Numbered from the stretch's first letter, positions 1-5,901 are shown. The stretch is 6,787 nucleotides of DNA from an uncultured Litorilinea sp. (GCA_946885925.1 CAMPHP010000164.1:1-6787); one strand, 5' to 3'. The notes: generated by a model not told the origin, from the letters alone. Numbers and translations: made by a program.

Positions 1-40
1 GTTTGGAGCATAGCGCAGAGGTGAAAACAATATCTGAAGA

Positions 41-47
41 AGGAGAG
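41..47 (+). promoter_or_regulatory. Shine-Dalgarno site fixing the start of the SRPBCC gene
   Basis: AGGAGAG lies 9 bases before the ATG at 57. It supports that start over the in-frame TTG at position 3, which has almost no visible leader. Confidence 0.7.
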
Positions 48-56
48 AACACGACT

Positions 57-896
57 ATGAATGATAGCTTCCAAGGAGCTCATCAGGGAAGTCAGACCAG
101 GGGAGAAGTCAAGGTGGAACCGGGTCTCCAGGAGCATACCCTTCCCCCAAAACGCCGCGTGCAATCCGATGGCATGGACGACATCCAGCGCTGGGTAGCA
201 GGGCTTGGAGGAGCAGCCTTGCTTTTCTATGGAATGCGCCAGCACAATGCCAGCCGTTTACCATTAGTGGTGTTGGGTGCAGGATTGCTTTATCAGGGTG
301 CTTCAGGCAAGAACTTTCTCGACTATGTGCCCATTCTCCACGATGATGAGCAAGACGTCCAACAAAAGAGGATCGAACCCAGCCCGAGGCAACTACGCAT
401 CCGTAAATCGGTGACAGTGAATCGTCCTGCCAACGAGCTTTATGACTATTGGCGTAACCTAAGCAACCTACCGAACTTTATGAAGCATGTAAAGTCGGTG
501 CAGGACTTGGGCAATGGACGTTCACATTGGGTAGTTGAGGTGTTCAACAACGTGGAATTGGAGTGGGATGCACAGATTATTGAAGATCGGCCCAATGAAA
601 TGATAGCGTGGGAGACTTTGCCAGACGCCCCAATACAGAGCCGCGGCTATGTGAAGTTCATACCCACCGCACGCGGCACAGAAGTCAGTGTCTCATTGGA
701 GTATGACCCACCTGGTGCAGCCCTTGGCAAGCTTGCCGGAAGGCTAGGGAAATTTATCGCTGAACAGCAGATCAAAGAAGAGATCCGCGCTTTCAAGCAG
801 TTGATGGAGACAGGCGAAATACCCACCACGGAAGGCCAACCCGCTGCTCGCCCAAGAGAACGAATACAGAACATGCAGCAGGAACGGGTGCACTAA
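57..896 (+). CDS. Membrane-anchored SRPBCC (polyketide cyclase/dehydrase-like) protein with DUF2892-like segment
   Basis: The predicted protein has 279 residues. Residues 1-40 are polar and probably unstructured. Residues about 44-60 and 65-82 form a glycine-rich hydrophobic hairpin resembling the DUF2892/YgaP-type inner-membrane segment. Residues about 114-255 look like an SRPBCC (START-like) domain, beginning 'IRKSVTVNRPANELYDYWR' and containing 'LPNFMKHV' and 'GYVKFIP'. This fusion is seen in uncharacterised bacterial membrane proteins (COG5637 type). SRPBCC domains bind hydrophobic ligands, but no ligand can be named here. The frame is open back to a TTG at position 3, but the ATG at 57 is preferred because AGGAGAG lies 9 bases before it. 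The tail (residues 256-279) is polar. The gene converges with mrp across a repeat. Its upstream region is cut by the window edge, so no promoter can be judged. The family call is fairly sure; the function is unknown. Confidence 0.85.
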   Translation: MNDSFQGAHQGSQTRGEVKVEPGLQEHTLPPKRRVQSDGMDDIQRWVAGLGGAALLFYGMRQHNASRLPLVVLGAGLLYQGASGKNFLDYVPILHDDEQDVQQKRIEPSPRQLRIRKSVTVNRPANELYDYWRNLSNLPNFMKHVKSVQDLGNGRSHWVVEVFNNVELEWDAQIIEDRPNEMIAWETLPDAPIQSRGYVKFIPTARGTEVSVSLEYDPPGAALGKLAGRLGKFIAEQQIKEEIRAFKQLMETGEIPTTEGQPAARPRERIQNMQQERVH

Positions 897-930
897 GCGC
901 CGAAAGATCCCTATCCAAGCAAGATAGTAC

Positions 931-1007
931 GCCCTGTCATTCCGACGCAGAAGGGGATTCCTCCCTCCAGTGGGCTATGCCCCACTTCGTGATCGGAATG
1001 ACAGGGC
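931..1007. repeat. Hairpin-forming dispersed repeat (REP/MITE-like) between convergent genes
   Basis: A perfect 15-bp inverted repeat has arms at 931-945 and 993-1007 (core CCCTGTCATTCCGA and its complement). A smaller hairpin lies inside it: AGTGGG at 969-974 pairs with CCCACT at 981-986. The left arm continues into a GCAG...GGGATTCC segment. From memory, 'TGTCATTCCGA...GCAG...GGAATC' elements are scattered in many copies through intergenic regions of some bacterial genomes, including Chloroflexota; this could not be searched. It sits exactly in the gap between two converging genes, where the hairpin could also stop or protect transcripts from both sides. There is no clear U-tract, so it is not called an intrinsic terminator. 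No target-site duplication was seen. Confidence 0.7.
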
Positions 1008-1029
1008 CGTCTAAGTTTTACTGTTGAGC

Positions 1030-2091
1030 CTAAAGAATCCGCAATTCTGGATCAGGCGCGAGGGTCATGACACTCACGCGTGCTGCAATAAGACGCGCCA
1101 GTTGGCGGAAGGCGAGCGCACCAGGGCTATCAGGAGCCTCTACCACAATCGGCTTGCCAGCATCGCCACCAATGCGGATGCGGGGGTCAAGTTCGACCGT
1201 GCCCAGATACTCAATCCCCATCAGCTTGGCAGCCTCTGCGCCACCACCTGTGCCAAAGATCTCGCCACTCATATTCTCGACCAAACCGATAATCGGCACC
1301 TCAAGCCGCTTAAACGCAGCGGCTCCCCGGCGCGCATCTGCCACTGCCACAGCTTGCGGCCCGGTCACAATCACACCGCCAGTCAACGGCACACTCTGCG
1401 CCAAACTCAACTGTGCATCACCCGTGCCAGGGGGCAGATCAACAATCAAATAGTCTAACTCGCCCCACCGTACATCTGTAAACAACTGTTGAATCGCCTT
1501 ATGCAGCATTGGCCCGCGCCAGACGACTGCTTCGCCTTCGGGCATCAGAAAGCCCATGCTGATGACCTCCACGCCATACGCCTCTAGCGGTACCATCTTT
1601 TCATTGCTAATGCGCGGCTTACCCGACAACCCAAACATAATCGGGATATTAGGCCCATAAATATCAGCATCCAATACACCGACCTTGGCCCCCTCAAGCG
1701 CCAGACTCACAGCCAAGTTGGTGCTCACAGTGCTTTTGCCCACGCCACCCTTGCCCGATGCCACGGCAATAATGTTCTTAACCGGAATATTGAGCTTGCC
1801 AATGATCCGGTGATCCGGGCGTACTTGTGCATCAAAGCGCACTGACACCTGATCCACCCCGGGCACCATCTGCTTCACCGCGGCGATGCTCTCCTGCTCC
1901 ATCCGCGAACGCAACGGACACGCAGGCGTGGTCAACATAATCGTAAAGCCCACATTATTTCCGCTGATGGTTACATCACGAATCATGTTGAGGCTCACCA
2001 AGTCCCGGTGCAATTCTGGTTCTTGAACCGTACTAAGCGCCTGAAGGATGGCAGTTTCGGTCACATCTGTTGAGCTTTTCTTGCCAAACAT
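1030..2091 (-). CDS. mrp: Mrp/NBP35 (ApbC) family P-loop ATPase, iron-sulfur carrier-like, lacking CxxC
   Basis: The protein has 353 residues, a normal length for bacterial Mrp/ApbC. Residues 1 to about 85 form a MIP18 (DUF59)-like domain with the conserved 'TTPACPL' around Cys58. The ATPase domain follows: the deviant Walker A 'GKGGVGKST' at 113-121, '[10 protein letters not shown]' at 141-150, Walker B-like '[11 protein letters not shown]' at 215-225, and 'ENMSG' at 272-276. Family members bind and hydrolyse ATP in the cytoplasm and help deliver Fe-S clusters to apoproteins, usually as a dimer bridged by a [4Fe-4S] cluster held by a CPxC motif after 'ENMS'. Here the sequence runs '[13 protein letters not shown]' with no cysteine, and Cys58 is the only cysteine in the protein. 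The usual cluster-carrying mode is therefore doubtful. The start is supported by AAAGGA at 2099-2104, 7 bases upstream. The gene looks monocistronic, 314 bases after the phosphotransferase. The family is certain; the exact role is not. Confidence 0.95.
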   Translation of the reverse strand: MFGKKSSTDVTETAILQALSTVQEPELHRDLVSLNMIRDVTISGNNVGFTIMLTTPACPLRSRMEQESIAAVKQMVPGVDQVSVRFDAQVRPDHRIIGKLNIPVKNIIAVASGKGGVGKSTVSTNLAVSLALEGAKVGVLDADIYGPNIPIMFGLSGKPRISNEKMVPLEAYGVEVISMGFLMPEGEAVVWRGPMLHKAIQQLFTDVRWGELDYLIVDLPPGTGDAQLSLAQSVPLTGGVIVTGPQAVAVADARRGAAAFKRLEVPIIGLVENMSGEIFGTGGGAEAAKLMGIEYLGTVELDPRIRIGGDAGKPIVVEAPDSPGALAFRQLARLIAARVSVMTLAPDPELRIL

Positions 2092-2111
2092 GCATTGTTC
2101 CTTTATCTAGA

Positions 2112-2133
2112 GCAACTGAGTTCGTTCAGTTGC
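2112..2133 (-). repeat. Inverted repeat in the mrp leader
   Basis: GCAACTGA at 2112-2119 pairs perfectly with TCAGTTGC at 2126-2133 across a 6-base loop. In the mrp transcript this hairpin would lie about 20 bases before the start codon and just before the AAAGGA ribosome site. It could be an operator or a leader structure. It has no U-tract and is not a terminator. Confidence 0.45.
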
Positions 2134-2166
2134 AAAGGTTTTCTATAAATAAGTACAACTCATTGT

Positions 2167-2181
2167 ATCGGCTACGCCGAT
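2167..2181. repeat. Short perfect dyad upstream of mrp
   Basis: ATCGGC and GCCGAT are separated by TAC. The dyad lies about 80 bases before the mrp start and overlaps a weak - strand TACAAT box, so it could be an operator. The evidence is limited to the symmetry. Confidence 0.3.
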
Positions 2182-2273
2182 CAGTTAGTCAGCAATCACC
2201 CATCCAATAAGCGAATTCAAGTAGTTGTCTTTGGTATTCCACTGCAAAGAAAACAGCCGATCGTCATTCTGAT

Positions 2274-2293
2274 CGTTGGTTACCGTTGGTTAC
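2274..2293. repeat. Perfect 10-bp tandem duplication
   Basis: CGTTGGTTAC occurs twice, head to tail, with no gap. It looks like a local slippage or duplication event in non-coding DNA. No gene is affected. Confidence 0.7.
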
Positions 2294-2324
2294 AAGGACA
2301 GTATACATGAATGATCTCGATAGT

Positions 2325-2349
2325 AACTTAAGCCAGATTAAGTTGGCTT
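2325..2349. repeat. Overlapping inverted repeats after the phosphotransferase gene
   Basis: AACTTAA (2325-2331) pairs with TTAAGTT (2338-2344). As an alternative, AAGCCA (2330-2335) pairs with TGGCTT (2344-2349). The two hairpins exclude each other. They lie about 60 bases past the end of the - strand phosphotransferase gene and could help end its transcript, but no U-tract follows, so a terminator is not claimed. Confidence 0.35.
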
Positions 2350-2405
2350 GCTACCTTTACAGATCGGCATGCACCATTCCACACAGCTCAGAATTGCCAC
2401 TAATT

Positions 2406-3437
2406 CTAATCAGCAGGGAAAAAGAGCACATCTGCATAAGCAGTTGGAGCAAACTTGCCGTGTCGTTCCGCCAGCAGATACGCGAGATAACGCTGTAGGC
2501 GCAGATTGGGCAGCATATCATTCACTTCCCATTCCGCTACCCTTGCAGACTTGGTGCGCTTTATACCATGATTCATCAGAACCACAATCCAAAAAAGTGC
2601 GAGTGGTCTACGATAGTCCTCAATGCGTTGGGCAACGCTAACTTGCTCAAAACCCACCGCCTGACAATAGGTCTCTACGAAGGGCTGCCATTCTGCATCT
2701 GTCAGCAAATCTTCTTGCTCTGGATGCATCATGATATCTGCCAATTCCATTGTCGGATCATGTAACCCTGCATCCTCCCAATCAACAAAACCATAACGGC
2801 CATCAGGCCGGGCAATCACATTGGCAAAACGTGGATCACGACGAGCAAACGAATAGGCCGGCCTATTCTGCTGGAGACGCCCAAGCACGACACCAATTGG
2901 CTCAACCATTTCTCGGCAAAGCGCCGCCGCTTTCAGGCCACGAGGAAATGCTATCTCTGCCCATTCACAATAGCCATCCAGCAGTTCATGGAACCATGCC
3001 ACACGCGTCGTTGGTGTCCAGTCACTACTCCGCGCGGGCCATAATCCTGCACGCGACACCGTATACAACTGCGCCCACGCCGCGGCCAACTGGCGCAACT
3101 CCTCAGCAGACGGATGGTAGCGCCCCCACATTCGCCCTTCCATATACTCATAAATGACCACTGGCCCCATCGCAGCATCATAAAAGACAGGACGCGGCGC
3201 AATATCCAGCGGTGCAAGCAAGTGCAAACTGCTAAACTCGCGTGCTGGTGACTCGCCCCACTCATCCTCTTTCAAAAACTGCTTGGCAATCAGGTGGCGA
3301 CCTTCCACCCACACATCAAACAGTTGGTTGCTTTGGTAAAGCTGTGGCGCGCGCAGCGTGATTTCTAATGCGTCGCTAGGCTGTCCGGTGGCGGCTGTCA
3401 CCACAGCCCGGACGCTCTCAGGCAGCATAGGCCGCAT
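2406..3437 (-). CDS. APH-fold phosphotransferase (aminoglycoside/choline kinase-like), substrate unknown
   Basis: The protein has 343 residues counted from the ATG at 3437. It has the small-molecule kinase (APH) layout: an ATP-binding lysine in 'HLIAKQF' (Lys52), a likely pairing glutamate in 'AREFSSLHLL' (Glu67), a hinge-like 'VVIYEYMEG' (94-101), the catalytic loop 'RRDPRFANVI' (Asp201, Asn206), and the metal-binding 'FVDWEDAG' (Asp219). The usual 'HGD' of the loop is 'RRD' here, but the catalytic Asp, Asn and metal Asp are kept, so activity is plausible. Such enzymes transfer the ATP gamma-phosphate to a hydroxyl of a small molecule; nothing shows that this one gives antibiotic resistance. 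The frame opens with GTG at 3467 (overlap of 50 bases with the upstream gene). ATGs at 3437 and 3428 overlap by only 20 or 11 bases, but none has a good ribosome site. The overlap suggests coupling to the FAD oxidoreductase. Confidence 0.85.
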   Translation of the reverse strand: MRPMLPESVRAVVTAATGQPSDALEITLRAPQLYQSNQLFDVWVEGRHLIAKQFLKEDEWGESPAREFSSLHLLAPLDIAPRPVFYDAAMGPVVIYEYMEGRMWGRYHPSAEELRQLAAAWAQLYTVSRAGLWPARSSDWTPTTRVAWFHELLDGYCEWAEIAFPRGLKAAALCREMVEPIGVVLGRLQQNRPAYSFARRDPRFANVIARPDGRYGFVDWEDAGLHDPTMELADIMMHPEQEDLLTDAEWQPFVETYCQAVGFEQVSVAQRIEDYRRPLALFWIVVLMNHGIKRTKSARVAEWEVNDMLPNLRLQRYLAYLLAERHGKFAPTAYADVLFFPAD

Positions 3438-4827
3438 CACCAGTGCGTGTGGTGACTGGCACCACACCCGTGCCTACATCTTCGGTGATGATCTTCGCCA
3501 CATCACGCCCGATCTCCACAGCATAGTTTGTTCCCCGATCCCACGGGTAGACCTGGCTCATCGAGGCAAAATAAAGCCCCGGCAGTGGCGTGCGAATGGA
3601 TGGAATCATCTCAGCATACCCCACAGGTGGCACAGGCTGGGCATATTTCGCCTTATGTACCCATGCGCCCGTGATCCAATCCGGACGGAATTCTGGATTG
3701 AACTTAGTTAGGTGGGGGATAAACTCAGCCAGCAACCCATCCACATCTAGATCAAAATAGGGGTGGCTGGTGTCAAGATAATCCCCGATGTAAAGCAGAT
3801 GGTCACCGCCATAATGTACCGGATCAATCATGTTGGTATGCTCAACCAACGCCAAGAAAGGCAGCCCTTCCTGTTTGGAAATGTTGGCCCAGTAAATCTT
3901 GGGCATCAACTGCCGCTTGAGCGCCACCGTCGTCACTACTGCCCCCATACTGCGCAAAGCCCCCAACTGCCCCAAATACGAGCCAGGCAAATCAGGTGTC
4001 AGTTGCCGCATCAAGCCAGGCCCGACAGTGCTCAACACCACATCATAAGATGCGGATGCCTGCCCTGCCACCTCCACCACCAGCCCACCATCTGCATTGG
4101 GCCGGATGCGTTCAACCCGTGCGCTCGTCTGCACGGCAACGCCGAGCCGCTCTGTCACCCCTGCCAAACCATCGACAAATGCTTGGAACCCGCCCCGGTA
4201 GTAACCGAGCTTAGGCGTGCGCTTGTAAATGCGCGCCCAAAACCACGCCAAATTAACATCGCGGTAATGCGCACCAAACTTGCCCTGGAGCATCGGCTGC
4301 CATAACGTAGAGTAGGCTTTCTCACCCATCCAGCGCGCCAACCACTCATCCGCCACAATCTTGTCGAATTGCCGCCACGGACGCTGGGGATGATAGCGTA
4401 GATAGGCAATCACCATGCCCATACGCAGCCGGTCCGCAAGGGGCAGCAACGGGAATTGCAGGACACGTAGAGGTGTATCCAGCGGGTAATTTTTGCCCTG
4501 GATATGGAATGCTGTGATAGGAGAATGGATCTCTAGTAGATCCGCCAGCCCCAACTCTTGCGTCAGCCCAATGATCGCATCGTCGTTGGTAAAGAGATGA
4601 TGATAAAAATGCTCCAGAGGCCATTCCCAGTTGGAATGACCCTTGAACCCCGCGGCGAGTCCCCCTAGATAGGAGTTGCCTTCATAGACTGTGATGGCAT
4701 ATCCTCCCTGGCGCGCCAGATCATAGGCAGCACTCAGCCCCGCAATCCCGCCGCCGATAATTGCGACGCGTACAACTCGACCGCTCGGCGTTGTTGCACC
4801 GGGGTTCCTTGGATTTGTTGGATCCAT
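3418..4827 (-). CDS. FAD/NAD(P)-dependent amine-oxidase-like oxidoreductase (protoporphyrinogen oxidase/UGM-like group)
   Basis: The protein has 469 residues. A proline- and asparagine-rich N-terminal tail of about 18 residues precedes a Rossmann dinucleotide-binding motif, 'VAIIGGGIAGLSAAYDLAR' (GGGIAG at 25-30), ending at an acidic residue in 'ITVYEG' (Glu49). 'GGLAAGF' (55-61) and 'EHFYHHLFT' (72-80) follow. The C-terminal FAD-contact segment is 'GLYFASMSQVYPWDRG' (417-432), then 'NYAVEIG'. This layout fits the flavin amine oxidase superfamily, which includes protoporphyrinogen oxidase, phytoene desaturases and related enzymes. The 'EHFYHH' subgroup is, from recall, often found near sugar or polysaccharide genes; the substrate cannot be told here. 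No signal peptide or membrane helix is evident. The ATG at 4827 has only a weak site (GAGCGGA) before it. A strong terminator lies 36 bases upstream, so the gene must have its own promoter or depend on read-through. The next gene overlaps its end. Confidence 0.88.
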   Translation of the reverse strand: MDPTNPRNPGATTPSGRVVRVAIIGGGIAGLSAAYDLARQGGYAITVYEGNSYLGGLAAGFKGHSNWEWPLEHFYHHLFTNDDAIIGLTQELGLADLLEIHSPITAFHIQGKNYPLDTPLRVLQFPLLPLADRLRMGMVIAYLRYHPQRPWRQFDKIVADEWLARWMGEKAYSTLWQPMLQGKFGAHYRDVNLAWFWARIYKRTPKLGYYRGGFQAFVDGLAGVTERLGVAVQTSARVERIRPNADGGLVVEVAGQASASYDVVLSTVGPGLMRQLTPDLPGSYLGQLGALRSMGAVVTTVALKRQLMPKIYWANISKQEGLPFLALVEHTNMIDPVHYGGDHLLYIGDYLDTSHPYFDLDVDGLLAEFIPHLTKFNPEFRPDWITGAWVHKAKYAQPVPPVGYAEMIPSIRTPLPGLYFASMSQVYPWDRGTNYAVEIGRDVAKIITEDVGTGVVPVTTRTGDAAYAA

Positions 4828-4863
4828 GCGTTTCCGCTCAACTCTCTAGCGCGCCTAAACAGG

Positions 4864-4890
4864 AAAAAACCAGCGCATTGGCGCTGGTTT
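4864..4890 (-). terminator. Intrinsic terminator of the cysteine-pair operon
   Basis: AAACCAGCGC (4867-4876) and GCGCTGGTTT (4881-4890) form a perfect 10-bp stem with a 4-base loop. On the - strand the hairpin is followed by six T residues and CC. It begins 26 bases after the stop codon of the small cysteine protein and clearly ends that transcript. It does not work in the + direction, because no T-tract follows on that side beyond the stem. Confidence 0.92.
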
Positions 4891-4916
4891 CAACCATGAA
4901 GGCGGTATCACGCAGC

Positions 4917-5288
4917 CTATGCTGCCAACGAAAATTCGCCAGAGCGCACACCCTGCTGCAAATGTTGGCCCAGGTCTTTCTTTGCGCGCTGGTAAAGCTC
5001 AAGCAAATCACTGTCACTGCCTTTATAGGACTGAACAGTCTGGGTGGCGCAGAGAAAACAGCCCCGCAAGAACTTATAATTATTACTGTTGCACTTCAGA
5101 CAGCCATTCAACTCGATCATCATCAGCACAAACGCTAGACTATCGGGGTGCGTTTCGGGCAGCGCCGCTACCCGATCTACCAATTCTCGCCATTCTGGCC
5201 CACGCAACTCCCGCAGATTTGGGATCTGATGGGCTGGAAAAAGGAGTTCTGCTTTAGAATGGACTGCAAACTCGCTTAGATCCGACAT
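4917..5288 (-). CDS. Small CxxC-x10-CxxC protein, unrecognised family
   Basis: The protein has 123 residues with no signal peptide or membrane helix, so it is probably cytoplasmic. The N-terminal half has 'HQIPNLRELRGPEWRELVDRV'. The central part reads 'MMIELNGCLKCNS', then 'FLRGCFLCATQTV'. The four cysteines (63, 66, 77, 80) are spaced CxxC-x10-CxxC, a pattern that could bind Zn or an Fe-S cluster or act in thiol exchange. The C-terminal part ('KGSDSDLLELYQRAKKDL') looks helical. I do not recognise a named family. 'ELNGCLKC' faintly recalls the active-site region of AhpD-like proteins, but the rest does not match. The start is well supported by GGAGG at 5294-5298, 5 bases upstream. It begins 18 bases after the DUF1858 gene and ends at a strong terminator, so the two are very likely co-transcribed and may act together. 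The gene is very likely real; the function is open. Confidence 0.85.
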   Translation of the reverse strand: MSDLSEFAVHSKAELLFPAHQIPNLRELRGPEWRELVDRVAALPETHPDSLAFVLMMIELNGCLKCNSNNYKFLRGCFLCATQTVQSYKGSDSDLLELYQRAKKDLGQHLQQGVRSGEFSLAA

Positions 5289-5306
5289 AAGTTCCTCCGA
5301 ATGCTC

Positions 5307-5792
5307 CTACTCAAACTCCAGCGCAACATTGGGTAGTTTTACCAACTGGGGCGCACCATTTCCACCCCCAGCTTGTTGGCCGTTCCCTGTTAACAAGTTG
5401 AGGTTCCCTACCAATGTTTGCAAATCAACACCATGCTCTCGACAGGCATGGACTAACGTATCGTTCGGCTCTACAGCACAATGGCTGCATCCACCAAGAT
5501 GAAAGCTCGCCAAGACCTGCTCCGCCTGAGGATGCATCATCAACACCTCGCGCACCGTCATCTCCGGTGTAAAGGCCACACCCTGTTGCCGCCGCAAGGC
5601 AACGCGAAGTTGTGCGGTCTCCTCCTCCACTTTTTCACGCAGCCGCCGCATCTCATCATTAGCGTCGAACAGTGCCTTGTTATAGCGATCTAAGCGTCGC
5701 GTCGCCGTTGCCAATTCACTATTGAGCTTCCACGCAAAACCCAGTGCCACTGCTGCCACAATCAATGCAATCCAAGCAATAATCACTGTCAT
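5307..5792 (-). CDS. Membrane-anchored coiled-coil protein with C-terminal DUF1858 (redox disulfide-type) domain
   Basis: The protein has 161 residues counted from the ATG at 5792. Residues 3-22 form one membrane helix. Residues about 24-70 are charged with many Arg, Glu and Leu, and look like a coiled coil. Residues about 75-132 match the DUF1858/'hybrid-cluster-associated redox disulfide' pattern: 'MTVREVLMMHPQAEQVLASFHLGGCSHC', with Cys102, Cys105 and Cys117, then 'HACREHGVDLQTLVGNLN'. The tail is glycine-rich, then 'PQLVKLPNVALEFE'. DUF1858 proteins are usually small and soluble; fusion to a membrane anchor and coiled coil is unusual. The positive charges after the helix suggest that the cysteine domain faces the cytoplasm (inference). 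An upstream in-frame start (5837) was rejected because it lies inside a palindrome, while the ATG at 5792 follows GGAGG. The gene leads a two-gene unit with the CxxC protein. The domain call is fairly sure; the role is unknown. Confidence 0.88.
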   Translation of the reverse strand: MTVIIAWIALIVAAVALGFAWKLNSELATATRRLDRYNKALFDANDEMRRLREKVEEETAQLRVALRRQQGVAFTPEMTVREVLMMHPQAEQVLASFHLGGCSHCAVEPNDTLVHACREHGVDLQTLVGNLNLLTGNGQQAGGGNGAPQLVKLPNVALEFE

Positions 5793-5796
5793 TCTT

Positions 5797-5801
5797 CCTC
5801 C
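5797..5801 (-). promoter_or_regulatory. Shine-Dalgarno site of the DUF1858 gene
   Basis: GGAGG lies within GGGAGGAAGA, 4 bases before the ATG at 5792. The spacing is short but the match is strong, and it decides against the longer frame beginning at 5837. A GTG two codons inside (5784-5786) would have a more usual spacing and is a minor alternative. Confidence 0.7.
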
Positions 5802-5824
5802 CTGACCACATCTTCTCAAAGGCA

Positions 5825-5877
5825 TGTGATCTATCACAGTGACATGTCACTGTTACACGTCACTGTGATAGATCACT
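5825..5877. promoter_or_regulatory. Nested palindromes upstream of the DUF1858 operon (probable operator cluster or leader hairpin)
   Basis: An 18-bp perfect inverted repeat has arms at 5826-5843 and 5859-5876, separated by 15 bases. Each arm contains its own dyad: TGTGAT-CT-ATCACA at 5825-5838 and GTGAT-AG-ATCAC at 5865-5876. Across the left arm and the spacer lies an 18-bp perfect palindrome, ACAGTGACATGTCACTGT (5836-5853). GTCACTGT also occurs twice in direct orientation, 13 bases apart (5846 and 5859). The TGTGA-N4-TCACA dyads resemble Crp/Fnr-family sites, though the classical Crp spacing is six bases and Fnr half-sites differ. The block begins 25 bases after the hydrolase gene and ends about 25 bases before the ribosome site of the DUF1858 gene. 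No U-tract follows, so it is not a standard terminator. Regulation of the cysteine operon is the preferred reading (inference). Confidence 0.7.
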
Positions 5878-5901
5878 GGCTCTCGGAAGATACCGTTCCG
5901 C

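Larger units (their letters stand above)
2092..2405. other. Gene-poor spacer between the phosphotransferase gene and mrp
   Basis: This stretch of 314 bases appears richer in A and T than the flanking genes and holds no convincing gene. It contains the mrp leader hairpin (2112-2133), a short dyad ATCGGC-TAC-GCCGAT (2167-2181), a perfect 10-bp tandem duplication (2274-2293), and overlapping small inverted repeats at 2325-2349 near the end of the phosphotransferase gene. The mrp promoter should lie here. No hexamer pair with good spacing was found, although TACAAT-like and TATAG-like boxes occur on the - strand. A 63-codon + strand frame starting at 2307 runs into the phosphotransferase gene and is treated as doubtful. 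Confidence 0.6.

Noticed and set aside
3..56. TTG-initiated N-terminal extension of the SRPBCC protein
   Set aside because: The ATG at 57 has a good AGGAGAG site at proper spacing, and the extension adds only polar residues with no family match.
1024..1458. + strand open frames opposite mrp
   Set aside because: They lie wholly opposite a gene with clear conserved motifs and show no domain of their own.
2750..3157. 135-codon + strand frame opposite the phosphotransferase
   Set aside because: Low-complexity His/Thr/Pro composition and complete overlap with a well-supported gene.
3438..3467. GTG start for the phosphotransferase
   Set aside because: It would overlap the upstream gene by 50 bases and has no ribosome site; two ATGs closer to the conserved region are available.
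3763..4305. 180-codon + strand frame opposite the oxidoreductase
   Set aside because: It is rich in His, Pro, Gln and Arg, typical of antisense reading of a coding gene, and has no family resemblance.
5793..5837. Longer start for the DUF1858 protein
   Set aside because: It would begin inside the palindrome and place a charged, cysteine-containing stretch before the membrane helix, while the ATG at 5792 has a strong GGAGG.
5826..5876. Reading the large inverted repeat as an intrinsic terminator of the hydrolase gene
   Set aside because: No T-tract follows on the - strand, and the nested symmetry is more than a terminator needs.
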